Below, piece after piece: positions 41,359 to 50,815 of a stretch of 64,000 nucleotides of DNA (position 1 is its first letter; the number at the start of each line of letters is the position of its first letter). Location: NCBI GenBank assembly GCA_026315105.1, contig CM048744.1, forward strand, positions 974,590,221 to 974,654,220, read 5' to 3'. A model generated the notes under the pieces. The model was not told the DNA's origin, did no database searches, and saw only the letters and a list, made by a program, of their open reading frames with translations. A program made the position numbers and the translations under genes. This stretch comes from Locusta migratoria (lineage: Eukaryota > Arthropoda > Insecta > Orthoptera > Acrididae).

Positions 41359-43884
41359 ACAAAATTTCAGCCAACCAGTTGCTAAAATGGTTTACATACA
41401 AAAACCTTGATTCAGGTTTCGGCAAAAGTAATTATGCCTTCTTCAGCATTACTTCCTAACAAAATATAATACACAAATAATATGAATAATAGTAAAATAC
41501 ATCAATTTTTTAAAAAAATAAGTTGTTGCTGTTGTGGTCTTCAGTCCGGAGACTGGCAGCTGTCCAACCTAATCTAGCCTGAGCAAGCCTCTTCAACTCC
41601 TCATACGAACTGCAACCTACATCCATTTGAATTTGCTTAATATATTCATCTCTTGGTCTTCCTCTGCGATTTTACCCCAAACACTTCCGTCCAACGCCAA
41701 ATTCACAATTCCTTGATGTCTAAGAATGTGTCCTACTAATCGATACCTTCTTTTAGTCAAAGTATGCCAGAAATTCCTTTTCTCCCCAATTCTGTTCAGT
41801 ACTTCCTTATTAGTTAAGCGATCCGCCCACCTAATCTTCAGAATTCTTCTGTAACACCACATTTCAAAAGCCTACATCCTCTTCCTGTCCGCACTGTTTA
41901 TCGTCCATGTTTCACTCCCATACAAGGCAACACTCCATACAAATGCCTTCCGAAAGGACTTCCTTAGGCTTAAATCAATATTCGATGTTAACAAATTTCT
42001 CTTTCTCAAAAACTCTTTTCTTCCCATTGCCATTCTGCATTTTATATCCTCTGTACTGAGACCATCATTCGTTGTTTTACTGCCCAAGTAACAAAACTCA
42101 TTTACCACCTTTATTGTTTCGTTACCTAATCTAATTCCTTCAGCATCACCTGATTTTCTTAGGCTGCACTCCACTCTCTTGTTTTGCTCTTGTTAATGTT
42201 CATCTTATATGCACCTTTCAACACACTGTCCATTCCGTTCAATTGCTCGTCCACGTACTTTGCTGTCTCTGACAGAATTACAATGTCATCGGGAAAACAC
42301 AGTGTTTTGATTTCTTCATCCTGAACTTTAATTCCTTCTCCAAATTTCTCCATGCTTTCCTTTATAGCTTGCTCAATGTACAAATTGAACAACATTGGAG
42401 AAAGGCTGCAACCCTGTCTTACTCCATTTCCAACCATTGCATCTCCTTCGTGCCCTTCAACTCTGATAACTGATGTCTGGTTTTTGTACAAGTTGTAAAT
42501 AACCTTCCGTTCCCTATATTTGACTCTTGCTGATTTCAAGATCTGAAAGAGTGTATTCCAGACAACATTATGAAATGGTTTGTGAAATCTACAAAAGCTA
42601 GAAATGTAGGTTTGCCTTTTCTTAATCTATCTTCTAGGATAAGCCATAAAGTGAGTATTGCCTCACGTGTTCCTACATTTCTCCTGAACCCAAACTGATC
42701 TTCCCCGAGGTCGGGTTCTACCAGCTTTTCCATTCTTTTGTAAATAATTCGTGTTAATATTTTGCAACCATGACTTATTAAATTGATGGTTCTGTAGTTT
42801 TCACACCTGTCTGCGCCTGCTTTCCTTGGAATGGGGATTATAACATTTTTCTTAAAGTCTGAGGGTACTTCGCCTGTCTCACACATCTTACAAACCAGGT
42901 GAAACAATTTTGTCGTGGCTTGTTCTCCCAGTGACTGAGAGAATATCATCTACTCCAGGGGCCTTGTTTCGACTGAGGTCTTTCAGTGCTCTGTCAAATT
43001 ATTTTCTCAGTATAATATCTCCTATTTCATCTTCATCTACATCCTTTTCCCTTCCTACAATATTGTCTCTAAGTTCCTTTCCTTTGTATATTTCCTCAAT
43101 ATATTCTTTCCACCTTTCAGCTTTCCCTTCTTTGTTGAAAACTGGTTTTCCATCTGAGTTCTTTATATTCTTACAGCTGCTTCTCTTGTCTCCAAATGTT
43201 TCTTTTATTTTCCTGTGGGCGGTATCTATTCTTCCCATATTTATACATTCTTCTACTGACTTGCATTTGTCTTCTAGCCACTCCTACTTAGCTATTTTAC
43301 ACTTCCTGTGAATCTCATTTCTTAGTCGTCTGTACTCCATTTTGCCTGTTTCATTTACTGCATTTTTATATTTTCTCTTTTCATCAATTAAATTTAGTAA
43401 GTAAGTAAGAAGTTAAAATTACAGCATTGGATGTGAATGTACATCATTTAGCTCACATTAAAATAGTTGTTAAATAAAATGTAAAATTTAAAACATGTCT
43501 ACAACACTGGACCCGTGTGTGGCCGTGCTCCACAATTTTATGTTTAGACATGTTTTAAATTTTACATTTTATTCCATGACATGGAGTCAGCCATATTTTA
43601 TTTAACAACTATTTTAATGTGAGCTAAATGTAAATACATTATCACCTATGTTGTAATCTTAATTTCTTACTTATTTTAGAAACATTTATGTAATTTACTA
43701 TTATTCATATGATTTGTGTATTATATTTATTATATGTATTCTATTATATATTATATTATTGTGTATTATATTTTGCTATAAAATACTTCTGAAGAAGGCA
43801 AAATCACTTTTGCCGAAACCTGGGTCAAGGTTTATGCATGTAAACCATTTTTAAGCAACTAGTCGTCTGAAATTTTGTGAACTA
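41359..43884. mobile_element. Long-hairpin Penelope-like element (family D), split by an RTE
   Basis: The left arm is 41359-41523 plus 43396-43500; the right arm is 43533-43884. Together they form an inverted repeat of about 250-350 bp with a short spacer. Matching blocks include TTTCAG...AGTTGCT, TTTCGGCAAAAGT, ATGAATAATAGTAAA and CACATTAAAATAGTTG. The right arm has one extra segment (TGACTCCATGTCATGG). Hammerhead-like cores (CUGAAGA, stem GGCAAAA/TTTTGCC, GAAAC) occur at 43789-43818 (plus) and 41417-41446 (minus). No element-encoded protein is left. Confidence 0.8.
41524..43395 (-). mobile_element. RTE-clade LINE, longest copy in the window
   Basis: (GTT)n-type tail complement at 41524. 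The minus strand covers: 43300-43390 'LIDEKRKYKNAVNET' linker, 42999-43238 'MGRIDTAHRKIKETF', 42536-42949 ('CENYRTINLISHGCKILTRI', 'FGFRRNVGTREA'), 42159-42539 ('GVRQGCSLSPMLFNLYIEQ', catalytic box 'CFPDDIVI' where FADD has become FPDD), 41872-42174 ('FCYLGSKTTNDG', 'YGSETWTI') and 41617-41862 ('FWHTLTKRRYRLVGHILRH'). It lacks the APE endonuclease. The Ala-to-Pro change in the catalytic box plus several frameshifts kill it. It is inserted in the left arm of hairpin element D. Confidence 0.9.
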
Positions 43885-43904
43885 TTGTACTTTTGTATAA
43901 AGTG

Positions 43905-44400
43905 AAACGGTGGTGAAGTTAGTCAATTGCAATTTCGGAAAACCTTGTTGCCTCCATTCTAATTACATGTCGAGCCCATTGCAAACTTTTGCTTCTCATC
44001 ACTCCCGAAGTGTTACGCTCCTTGTATAACTGTTCTAATACTATGACTTTCTCCAGTAGTCTGATCTCGGACTGGTCCAAATACTTTGCCGGACACGGTG
44101 GCCGAGCGTTCTGTGGCGCGTCAGTCGCAGTCTGCACGGCCACTACGGTCGCGGTTCGAATCCCCCCTCGGGCATGGATATTTGTGCCTTCCTTAGTATT
44201 AGCCAGTTCATAAGTAGTTTGTAAGTTTAGGGACTATGAGCCCGTCGTTAAGTCCCATAAGCTCTACAAACATTTGAACATTTTGTCCAAATACTTTCCT
44301 GAGGACCTTCCTCTCAAATTTGAGAAGTCGATTAAGGTCTTGCTTTCGAGTGCTCCAGGTTTGGGAACCATAAAGTACTACTGGTATATCAATCATTAAC
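43905..44400 (-). pseudogene. RTE-like LINE C-terminal fragment, split by a SINE
   Basis: The minus frames 44208-44396 ('PVVLYGSQTWSTRKQDLNRL', 'FERKVLRKVFG') and 43919-44143 ('DQSEIRLLEKVIVLEQLYKE', 'SLQWARHVIRME') are one protein once the SINE at 44088-44284 and its duplication are ignored. Motif order matches RTE-like C-termini ('YG.E.WT', 'FERKILR', 'LQW.GHV.RM'). No tail is preserved. Confidence 0.78.
44088..44284 (+). mobile_element. tRNA-derived SINE, family A, perfect 13-bp TSD
   Basis: Head GGACACGGTGGCCGAGCG, B box GCGGTTCGAATCC, body, and a tail ending ACATTTGAACATTTT. TSD GTCCAAATACTTT is exact at 44075-44087 and 44285-44297, restoring the LINE frame when removed. Confidence 0.97.
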
Positions 44401-45790
44401 TAAATAAAAGCGGAAGGACACTCATTTAATCACTCACTCACCAAATCTCGAAAACCGCTTCACCTATGAAGCTGAAAACTGGCAGGAATGTAGTTTATAG
44501 GTAAAAGACGTCCGCCAAGAGAGAACTTTGCGATAGGGCCGATAGTTCAGGAGATATGAGGACATAAATAATGGAAACTTCCCCGTCTTGCGGCACGTGA
44601 TACTGTGACTTCATTAGTCCGCTATTTGAGGAGGAGAGCAATAAGCGACTTGCAAGTAACTTTAAAAATAACACCAAACCATCACGAAACTTTTTCTCGT
44701 TGACACCCCGAGCAAAATGATGAAAGGAAAAAAGTTTGTCGCTTACTACTTTTTCGAAGTTCATGTAGTAAATTTACGGCATTTGGCACGACGCTACAAT
44801 TTATTACTCGAACACTATTAATTGTATTCGCGAGAAACGTTATAAACAGTAAATACACTAAACGTACGTTCGAAATTATAGTACGACAGCCGCGGTGGAG
44901 TAGCCGAGCGGTCTAAGGCGCCTCGCTACGAAGCGCGCGATTGCTCGCCGTCGGAGGTTCGAGTCCTCCCTAGGGCATATATGTGTGTGTGTGTGTCTGT
45001 GTGTGTGTGTGTATTGTCCTTAGGTTATTTTACCTTAGTTTAAGTAGTTTGTAAGCTACGGACTGATGACCACGTAGTTTGGTCCGATGGATTTACAAAC
45101 ATTTGAACATTTGAATTTTATAGTACGACACACAGTTCAAGAGATATACAATCATAAACAATTAGGTTCTTGAAAAACCGCCTCATTAAGCAAGACGTTT
45201 TGATTTGTTGCATCTTTCCTACTAAGTCTGTTCGCGACGCATTTTGCAGACATTTTATATATTCCCCTCATGATGTACCTTCGAAGCAGTACCGTATTAC
45301 GACATATAGTTCAGGTGCTAAGACTTCAAAGACAATGAAATGCATGAAAATTCACCCTAATAAGGATGAGGTTGTAGTTTACTACGTCTTTGCTACTCCA
45401 TTTACAACACATTTTCCAAGCAGTTTCGTAATATTCCACTCTGCGAATACAAATATCGCAGATGTCTTAATGATGGCGGTGATGGTGCTCAATGCGAACG
45501 TCTACTACCGGGGCGACCTCATTGGCTGCTGCGTCGCAGGCGGCTTCATCCTATGTGAGCCTCTGCAACTCATTCATTTTAACGGGTTTAATGAATTATG
45601 TAGTACAACAAACACGAAATATTAATAGTATGCTGAAGAAACGTAGGTTTTCTAGAGATAAAAGGAGCCTGCACGAAAAGTAGTAATTCAAGGCAGGAAT
45701 AAATAAATAAATATCCGGACAACGCCGGAATTTCAACTAGTGTCTTATACAATCGTTGCTTTAGCTGCTGAGAGATACTTCTACACTTCA
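44401..45790. repeat. Unclassified repeat family U with SINE insertion
   Basis: A long AT-rich repeat that shares several blocks with 19600-19699 and 20387-20560 (for example GATATGAGGACATAAATAATGG and GTCGCTTACTACT). It contains the SINE at 44889-45117. The largest frame (45170-45625, plus, 151 codons, 'MKCMKIHPNKDEVVVYYVF') lies to the right of the SINE and has no recognised domain. It could be a Helitron, an LTR-element internal region or a cellular repeat; class unknown. Confidence 0.45.
44889..45117 (+). mobile_element. tRNA-derived SINE, family B, 13-bp TSD
   Basis: The tRNA-like part is well preserved: GGAGTAGCCGAGCGGTCTAA (A box), long variable-arm layout, GGAGGTTCGAGTCCTCC (T arm with B box), typical of a Leu/Ser class-II tRNA. 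It then has a TG microsatellite (44977-45012), the family body (CGGACTGATGACCACG) and a CATTTGAACATTTG tail. TSD TTATAGTACGACA at 44876-44888 and 45118-45130. Confidence 0.95.
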
Positions 45791-45794
45791 ATAT

Positions 45795-46035
45795 AGGGTT
45801 TAGAGAGTGATAGCATCTGTTTCCCGCCTGAATTCTTTTATCTCTGCTTCAGCTGATGTTACTTCCGTAAAAACTGATCCAAGAGATTTGAACTCTTTCA
45901 CACGCTTATACCTGGTTTGGTTCACTATTAAATCGTGATGATTTTGAATCTTTCTTCCTATGTCCGCGTACTCATTCATTTCACAGATGATTTGTAACCT
46001 ATCCTCGCTGCCAGTAACGTTTGAGTACCGCATCG
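45795..46035 (-). pseudogene. RTE-like LINE fragment
   Basis: The minus frame reads 'NQTRYKRVKEFKSLGSVFTE', then 'TSAEAEIKEFRRETDAI', the strand following the RT palm in RTE-like elements ('V..FKYLGS..T...S...EI..RI'). Short piece, tail and catalytic part absent. Confidence 0.7.
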
Positions 46036-46741
46036 AATAAATGAGGCTCTTATTTATTTACTAGCGGACGCGACATAAATGAGGCTCTTATTTGTTTACT
46101 AGCGGACGCGACATGAATATGCACGCGTGTTGGATATACATCCTACAATCCTTTACTTAACCCATCTATCCAATACAACTCTCATCTATGAGCCTGCTTC
46201 GTAACTCGTCCTCTTAGGATTATCAGTGTATTAGCTACCTGTTGATTGCGTATTTAGTTATTTTTTCTCTGTCCATCTCCTCGTCGCTCAACTCTCCGTC
46301 CACATACTTCTTGCCGCCACCTCCTCCTATTCCTATTCATCCTCATCCCACTCCCCTCCGCTCTATCCCCCATCCATTCCCCTGCCTCTGTATTTACCTC
46401 CTCTGCTCTCTTTCAATCCCCCTCTTTCTGTTGATGGTCTCCTTCCCCTGTAGATGAAAAATTACAATACTTGCTAATTAATAGTGATCGGACAAATGGC
46501 GTAAAATTCGGATAAGGTACCCTCTGCTATCAATCATACGAAATGTCTAGTAGAGGGTGATGTTTGTCTGTGCAAAATTTCATCAAGATAGGAATAAAAC
46601 TGTAGACTGATGTCGAAATCTGTTGTAAAATACCCTCCGCCATCCACCTTGGGCATTATTACATACCACTATTCACCCATTATTGATAATATCGTCGAAT
46701 ACTGGCATCGCTCGTATTACTGTGTATAGCGAGAGGGTGAT
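46036..46741. repeat. Tandem 38-bp duplication, polypyrimidine tract, family-U-like DNA
   Basis: ATAAATGAGGCTCTTATTT...TAGCGGACGCGACAT is present twice in tandem (about 46036-46112). The plus strand at 46265-46450 is almost entirely C/T. The remainder repeats phrases such as GGATAAGGTACCCTCTGC / AAATACCCTCCGCCATCC. No coding domain. Confidence 0.5.
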
Positions 46742-46746
46742 CGCTG

Positions 46747-46825
46747 TGTCCCAAGTGGTGTAGGGGACAACGTAACTGCCTAGAAGTCAGAAGACTCGGG
46801 TTAGAATCCCGGCTGGGTACTCATT
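46747..46825 (+). other. tRNA-like sequence (decayed)
   Basis: GTCCCAAGTGGTGTAGGGGA ... CTGCCTAGAAGTCAG (anticodon-arm-like) ... CTCGGGTTAGAATCCCGG (T arm with a mutated B box) ... CTGGGTAC. It looks like the head of a tRNA-derived SINE or a tRNA pseudogene; the loop sequence is not reliable enough to assign an amino acid. Confidence 0.5.
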
Positions 46826-47136
46826 TTCAACTTTACCCGTTCGCAGTTAATGTCATACATTCCGCGAATATGAACCGACTTAAATGCCTTACCCTGTACG
46901 TGTAGGGTCCGAAAGAATAGCTAGCACATGTATATAAAGTTAGGTTTACTCTGATTTAAAGCAAATGTTGGGTTGATTTCCGCACCATCATTGCGCTGTG
47001 TCTCTAACGACCTCGACGGCATCAAGAACTTGGAAATTAATGACCTTGACGCTGCAGAACGAACCACAGAAAAAGCGCAAGTGGTATGCAGTCTCTTGTC
47101 GCTTTCTGGCCCTCCCCGCTTCGCATCCGCTGCCTA
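46826..47136. other. No recognisable gene
   Basis: AT-rich then moderately GC-rich DNA; no domain or repeat recognised. Confidence 0.35.
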
Positions 47137-47216
47137 CCTTGCTGACTGCTCCCTTGCCTTGCTGACTGCTCCCTTGCCTTGCTGACTGCTCCCTTGCCTT
47201 GCTGACTGCTCCCTTG
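47137..47216. repeat. Four tandem copies of a 20-bp unit
   Basis: Unit CCTTGCTGACTGCTCCCTTG repeated four times without changes except at the left edge. Confidence 0.95.
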
Positions 47217-47882
47217 CCCGCCTCAGCGCTTGTCGTCTAGAAGGAAGGCGGCGGCGCGTTTTGTCCGCGCCCTGAGAGGGCGATGAGCGAGATGAGCCAT
47301 CGCTATCGACCGGAAGCGGCGGCGACTGGGGCCGCGGCAGGCCACCATCACACCCCCTGCGTGACTCACCACCACCCCTACTAGTGTTTTTATGGCGCAC
47401 TTCATCAACGAAGAGCTCCGCGCCAAGTCATCCAGTGCTTCGCAAACTCTAAACAGGAGGCAGGGCAGGGTTTAATCACTCGACGTGCAGCCATGCCGGT
47501 CTACCTTACCTGTGGCTGCTTTAAATTACTCTCCGTCAGTGATTCACACCCCAGTGACGTAGCCAGGATATTGTCAAAGTGGGGATCCGAATGGTTCAAG
47601 AGAAATTTACAAGGGCTCATGTTTTTCATTTATTCTAAAAACAAACTTAGGCGGCAACATTTCATTGTAGTGCTTAACATAGCAATAATGAATGCCATAA
47701 TGGACAACGGCTAAAGGAGATCTGGGCAACAGCAGATACTGTCATCGATGTATCGATAACTAAAATCTGTAGATGTCTTTGTTGACTGTCGATAGTGCGT
47801 ATCCCTTTTTCGGTGTATGACTGATAACAATATCATTCAGTTTCACTACACGGTAGCTAGGTCGTGTCTTATTTCATTTAGT
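47217..47882. other. GC-rich then AT-rich, no recognisable gene
   Basis: CpG-rich to about 47440, then ordinary AT-rich DNA. Frames are compositional. Confidence 0.35.
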
Positions 47883-47896
47883 CCCTTCGGAGGTTC

Positions 47897-48063
47897 AAAT
47901 TCAAATGTTCAAATGTTTGTAAAGCTTATGGGACTTAACTACGGGGTCATCAGTCCCTAAAGTTACAAACTACTTATGAACTACATACGAACTAGGACGG
48001 CACAAATATCCATGCCCGAGGGCGTGACCGAAGCGCCTCAGTCCTCTCGACCACCGCGGCCGG
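47897..48063 (-). mobile_element. tRNA-derived SINE with internal deletion, 14-bp TSD
   Basis: A minus-strand family A copy. The segment with the B box is deleted (CATGCCCGAGGGC joins directly to GTGACCGAAGCGCC). TSD CCCTTCGGAGGTTC is exact at 47883-47896 and 48064-48077. The duplicated site is itself the T-arm/B-box string of another tRNA-derived sequence that continues to the right (GGTTCGAGTCCACC, then a TG tract at 48094-48121). Confidence 0.93.
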
Positions 48064-48091
48064 CCCTTCGGAGGTTCGAGTCCACCATGAG

Positions 48092-48125
<34 letters not shown>

Positions 48126-48231
48126 CCTCAGCATCCTTGCACACCCTAGTGGTAAAGGAAACAAGTTCACTTGAAATCACTGCACTCCATATTTTTGTGG
48201 TGCTTGCACAACAACCATAATAGATATTTTG

Positions 48232-48233
<2 letters not shown>

Positions 48234-48282
<49 letters not shown>
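48234..48282. repeat. Homopolymer (A)n tract
   Basis: About 49 A directly against the left end of the Penelope-like element. Confidence 0.95.
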
Positions 48283-48283
<1 letters not shown>

Positions 48284-49271
48284 AGTCTAGGTCGCACAAA
48301 AGCGATGTTTCACTTATTTACACATGACGTGTTTCGCCTGTGCTAAGCGTCATCAGACGTTGCAGGGGAAATTTATAAACTTGTTTAAAATACAGAACTA
48401 AAAATACGTAAAATCTTTCCTAAGCAAGAAATACCGCAAATAGCGAAGGTGCAGACTGATAAACTGCAGGCCTCATGACCACATCCATGTTTTGAGTGGG
48501 GGGGAGATGAAGATTGAATTCATAAAATACCACTGGAAGCTATGGTTTAACGAATATAATTACTTATTACTGATGTAGCAGGGTGTCAAATTATTAAATT
48601 CAAATAAAAACCTTTAAAAAATGTGGCAATTGTTGCTCATGGTTGAGGGGCAACGAAGACAATGGTAAAACCTGACATAACCGCGCGAAGTTTATTTACT
48701 AAAGTAAGAGCCGCTCCCTGCCACAACTGCGGCCAATAAGAAGTTGTTTTCAAAATCAGGTGTGTACGGTATTTGGTGTACGGAATGTTCAGCTGAAAAT
48801 ATGGGTCAAACAGTAACATCCTTTGCCGGTAGGATTAGCGAGCATCTGCTGACTAAAAAACTTCGCGTGATTAAGTTCGGTTTCACCATTGACTTCGTTT
48901 GCCCCCCCCCCCCCACCCACACTCTTGAGCAACAGTTGCCACATCTACTTTAAATCTTCTATTTTAATTAATTTAATAATGACGCCCTGCTACCTCCGTA
49001 ATAAGTAATTTTATTCGTTAAACCATAGTCTTCAGTGGTATTTTATGAGTTCAACCTTCACCTCACCCCGCCAAAACGTGGATACATTCATGAGGCCTTC
49101 CATGTTTCTCGTACCTCTTGCTTATGGAAGATTTCATGCATTTTTAGTTCTTTCTTTTAAACAAGTTTGTAAATTTGCCCTTCAACGTGTTATGACGCCC
49201 AGCAGAGGCGAAGCGCTCCATTGTGGCAATGTGTAAATAAGTGAAACATCGCTTTTGTGCAGCCAAGACTG
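48283..49271 (+). mobile_element. Penelope-like element with inverted pseudo-LTRs and a GIY-YIG remnant (family C)
   Basis: The ends CAGTCTAGGTCGCACAAAAG and CTTTTGTGCAGCCAAGACTG are inverted copies, extended by GCGATGTTTCACTTATTTAC. Further inverted blocks (AAATACCACTG / CAGTGGTATTT and others) make arms of about 450 bp. The centre encodes 'SGVYGIWCTECSAENMGQTV', then 'SFAGRISEHLLTK' (48750-48860, plus), the GIY-YIG endonuclease fold of Penelope RTs with Tyr-Ile-Gly changed to Asn-Met-Gly. A hammerhead-like core (CUGAUGA ... GAAAC) is on the minus strand at 48332-48356. RT is absent. A poly-C run lies at 48902-48914. Confidence 0.8.
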
Positions 49272-49329
49272 TTGCTCAGTGTGTGTTGTCTTTCCTGTTT
49301 ACTCACTGAAAAGCGAGGTTTTAGAGATC

Positions 49330-49450
49330 GTTTCATACTGCTTCTTCACTGCAGTTTCGCCTTGAAAATGACAGGGTGGTCTCCTGCCGAAATATCGGTC
49401 GACGCCGAATTTCATACATGGCTGCATACCCGTACGTTTTTCGAAATTAG
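49330..49450 (+). mobile_element. Penelope-like terminal fragment
   Basis: Contains GACAGGGTGGTCTCCTGCCGAAATATCGG, a stem (CAGG/CCTG) followed by CCGAAA, as in the end of the PLE at 50718-50748, and then CGACGCCGAATTTCATACATGGCTGCA. It ends at the SINE tail fragment. Confidence 0.5.
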
Positions 49451-49451
49451 G

Positions 49452-49530
49452 ATAAGTAGTTTGTAAGCCTAGGGACTGATGACCACAACAGTTAAGTCCC
49501 TTAGATTTACAACCATTTGAACATTTTCTA
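49452..49530 (+). mobile_element. 5'-truncated SINE (tail only)
   Basis: AAGTAGTTTGTAAGCCTAGG, GACTGATGACCACA and ACAACCATTTGAACATTTT match the 3' body and tail of the tRNA-derived SINEs (same version as 62620-62680). Confidence 0.85.
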
Positions 49531-49536
49531 AATAAA

Positions 49537-50721
49537 ATGTTCACCAACCTGTTGTCTTCAAAAGTTGTATCCCCAGCGCAGAAGATGGTACACAGGTCGT
49601 TGATGCTCAGTGTTGGAGCTGTTACTGTTTGGCGAGGAACTAGTGTGGTAAAACAATTATTTGAAGGATGCCTCCTCGTCTATTCACGCAGGAACGAAGA
49701 AATTGCACAATCACGAACTGTCTTTTCATTTTCATGGTGCCAACCATTGTACAATCAACTGCTATTCCACGACCGACCGCTTCGGACAGCGGGTCTGCCC
49801 GTGACGACTGCTGGAAGCTTAGCGAATTTGCGCCACGTCGGTCCGGCGCGTCAACTCGCGCCAAAACACGTACGAAGCGTTTTGTCTGACTTTTCGTTTT
49901 ACTTTTGTGTATTGATCTATGGGTACTCAGAGAGGCAGATTCAGCGGGCTCTCCGCCCAACCACTACAGCACAACCTGTGGAAACGGATGAAAAAACGAG
50001 GGAGGAGGTAGGCACTGCGTTCATTCCATATACCGGCGCACTCTCGGGGAAGGTCGCCCGCATGTTGAAGAAACATCCGGTTGGAACTGTCGTCTGTCAG
50101 CCGAATAAAATTCGTGCACTGGTAGGGAGCGCCAAAGATGATCTTGGTTTGAGGAAGGCCGGCGTGTACCAGATTCCGTGTCAGTGTGGCGAGTCATATA
50201 TTGGACAGACGATGCGTTCCGTCGTGGATCGATGCGTTGAACACCAGAGACACACACGATTGATGTATCCGAGCAATTCGGCGGTCTCTGAACATTGTTT
50301 GTCGGAGAATCACGCGATGGAGTATGAACGCACTAGGATTCTGTTACAGACGTCGAGATACTGGGACTGCGTCGTTAGAGAGGCCATTGAAATTCGCGCA
50401 AGTGACGACCTCATAAACCGTGACTGTGGCTATAATCTTAGCAAAGCTTGGAAACCAGCGATTGGGTTAATTAAGAGTAAATCTAGCAAACGTAACGAAG
50501 TGACGACCACGGCGGACATAGTCCTCATCTCAGACGCCGTCGCAATCGGTTCCACTGCGCGGCCGCGGCGCGGGGCGCGGACCGCGGAGGGGTCGCTCCG
50601 CGAGCCGAGGGTATTTAAATCGCCCGCTACCGGGCTAGAACCCAGTTCCCATCGAGCAGCCGTAGCGTGCGGATCTCCGTGCCGGCGCGTTTCCAAGAGC
50701 TCAGTCCGTCAGTTCACCTGA
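49537..50721 (+). CDS. Penelope-like element C-terminus with GIY-YIG endonuclease
   Basis: An open frame of 394 codons; the element-derived part starts near residue 125 ('YGYSERQIQRAL'). Linker motifs 'FIPYTGALSGKVARMLKKH' and 'NKIRALVGSAKDDLGLRKAG' lead to the GIY-YIG domain (about residues 207-300): 'GVYQIPCQCGESYIGQTMRS', 'RCVEHQRHTRL', 'SAVSEHCLSENHAMEY', then 'REAIEIRASDDLINRDCGYN'. In Penelope RTs this endonuclease sits after the RT domain and nicks target DNA. The RT itself is missing. Residues 1-120 are flank without a recognised domain, and the last about 60 are GC-rich 3' sequence. The long open frame implies a recent copy. The start codon is not the element's own. Confidence 0.85.
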   Translation: MFTNLLSSKVVSPAQKMVHRSLMLSVGAVTVWRGTSVVKQLFEGCLLVYSRRNEEIAQSRTVFSFSWCQPLYNQLLFHDRPLRTAGLPVTTAGSLANLRHVGPARQLAPKHVRSVLSDFSFYFCVLIYGYSERQIQRALRPTTTAQPVETDEKTREEVGTAFIPYTGALSGKVARMLKKHPVGTVVCQPNKIRALVGSAKDDLGLRKAGVYQIPCQCGESYIGQTMRSVVDRCVEHQRHTRLMYPSNSAVSEHCLSENHAMEYERTRILLQTSRYWDCVVREAIEIRASDDLINRDCGYNLSKAWKPAIGLIKSKSSKRNEVTTTADIVLISDAVAIGSTARPRRGARTAEGSLREPRVFKSPATGLEPSSHRAAVACGSPCRRVSKSSVRQFT

Positions 50722-50815
50722 TTATGGCGACATGTTTGATCGCCGAAATATTGTGCCCGTTCGACACTATACACCTGCAGTACACCCGTGGATATTTTGA
50801 TTATTAATAAATTCG
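50560..50815 (+). mobile_element. 3' pseudo-LTR region of the Penelope-like element
   Basis: A GC-rich block, a TATTTAAATCGCC string, then CACCTGATTATGGCGACATG with stem GGCGA/TCGCC and CCGAAATATTGTGCCC (a hammerhead-like arrangement at 50718-50748). It ends near GATATTTTGATTATTAA. I recall similar ends from arthropod PLEs. Confidence 0.6.

Noticed and set aside
44889..44980. Functional tRNA-Leu/Ser gene
   Set aside because: The tRNA-like part is followed by the SINE body and tail and is bounded by a 13-bp TSD, so it is a SINE head.
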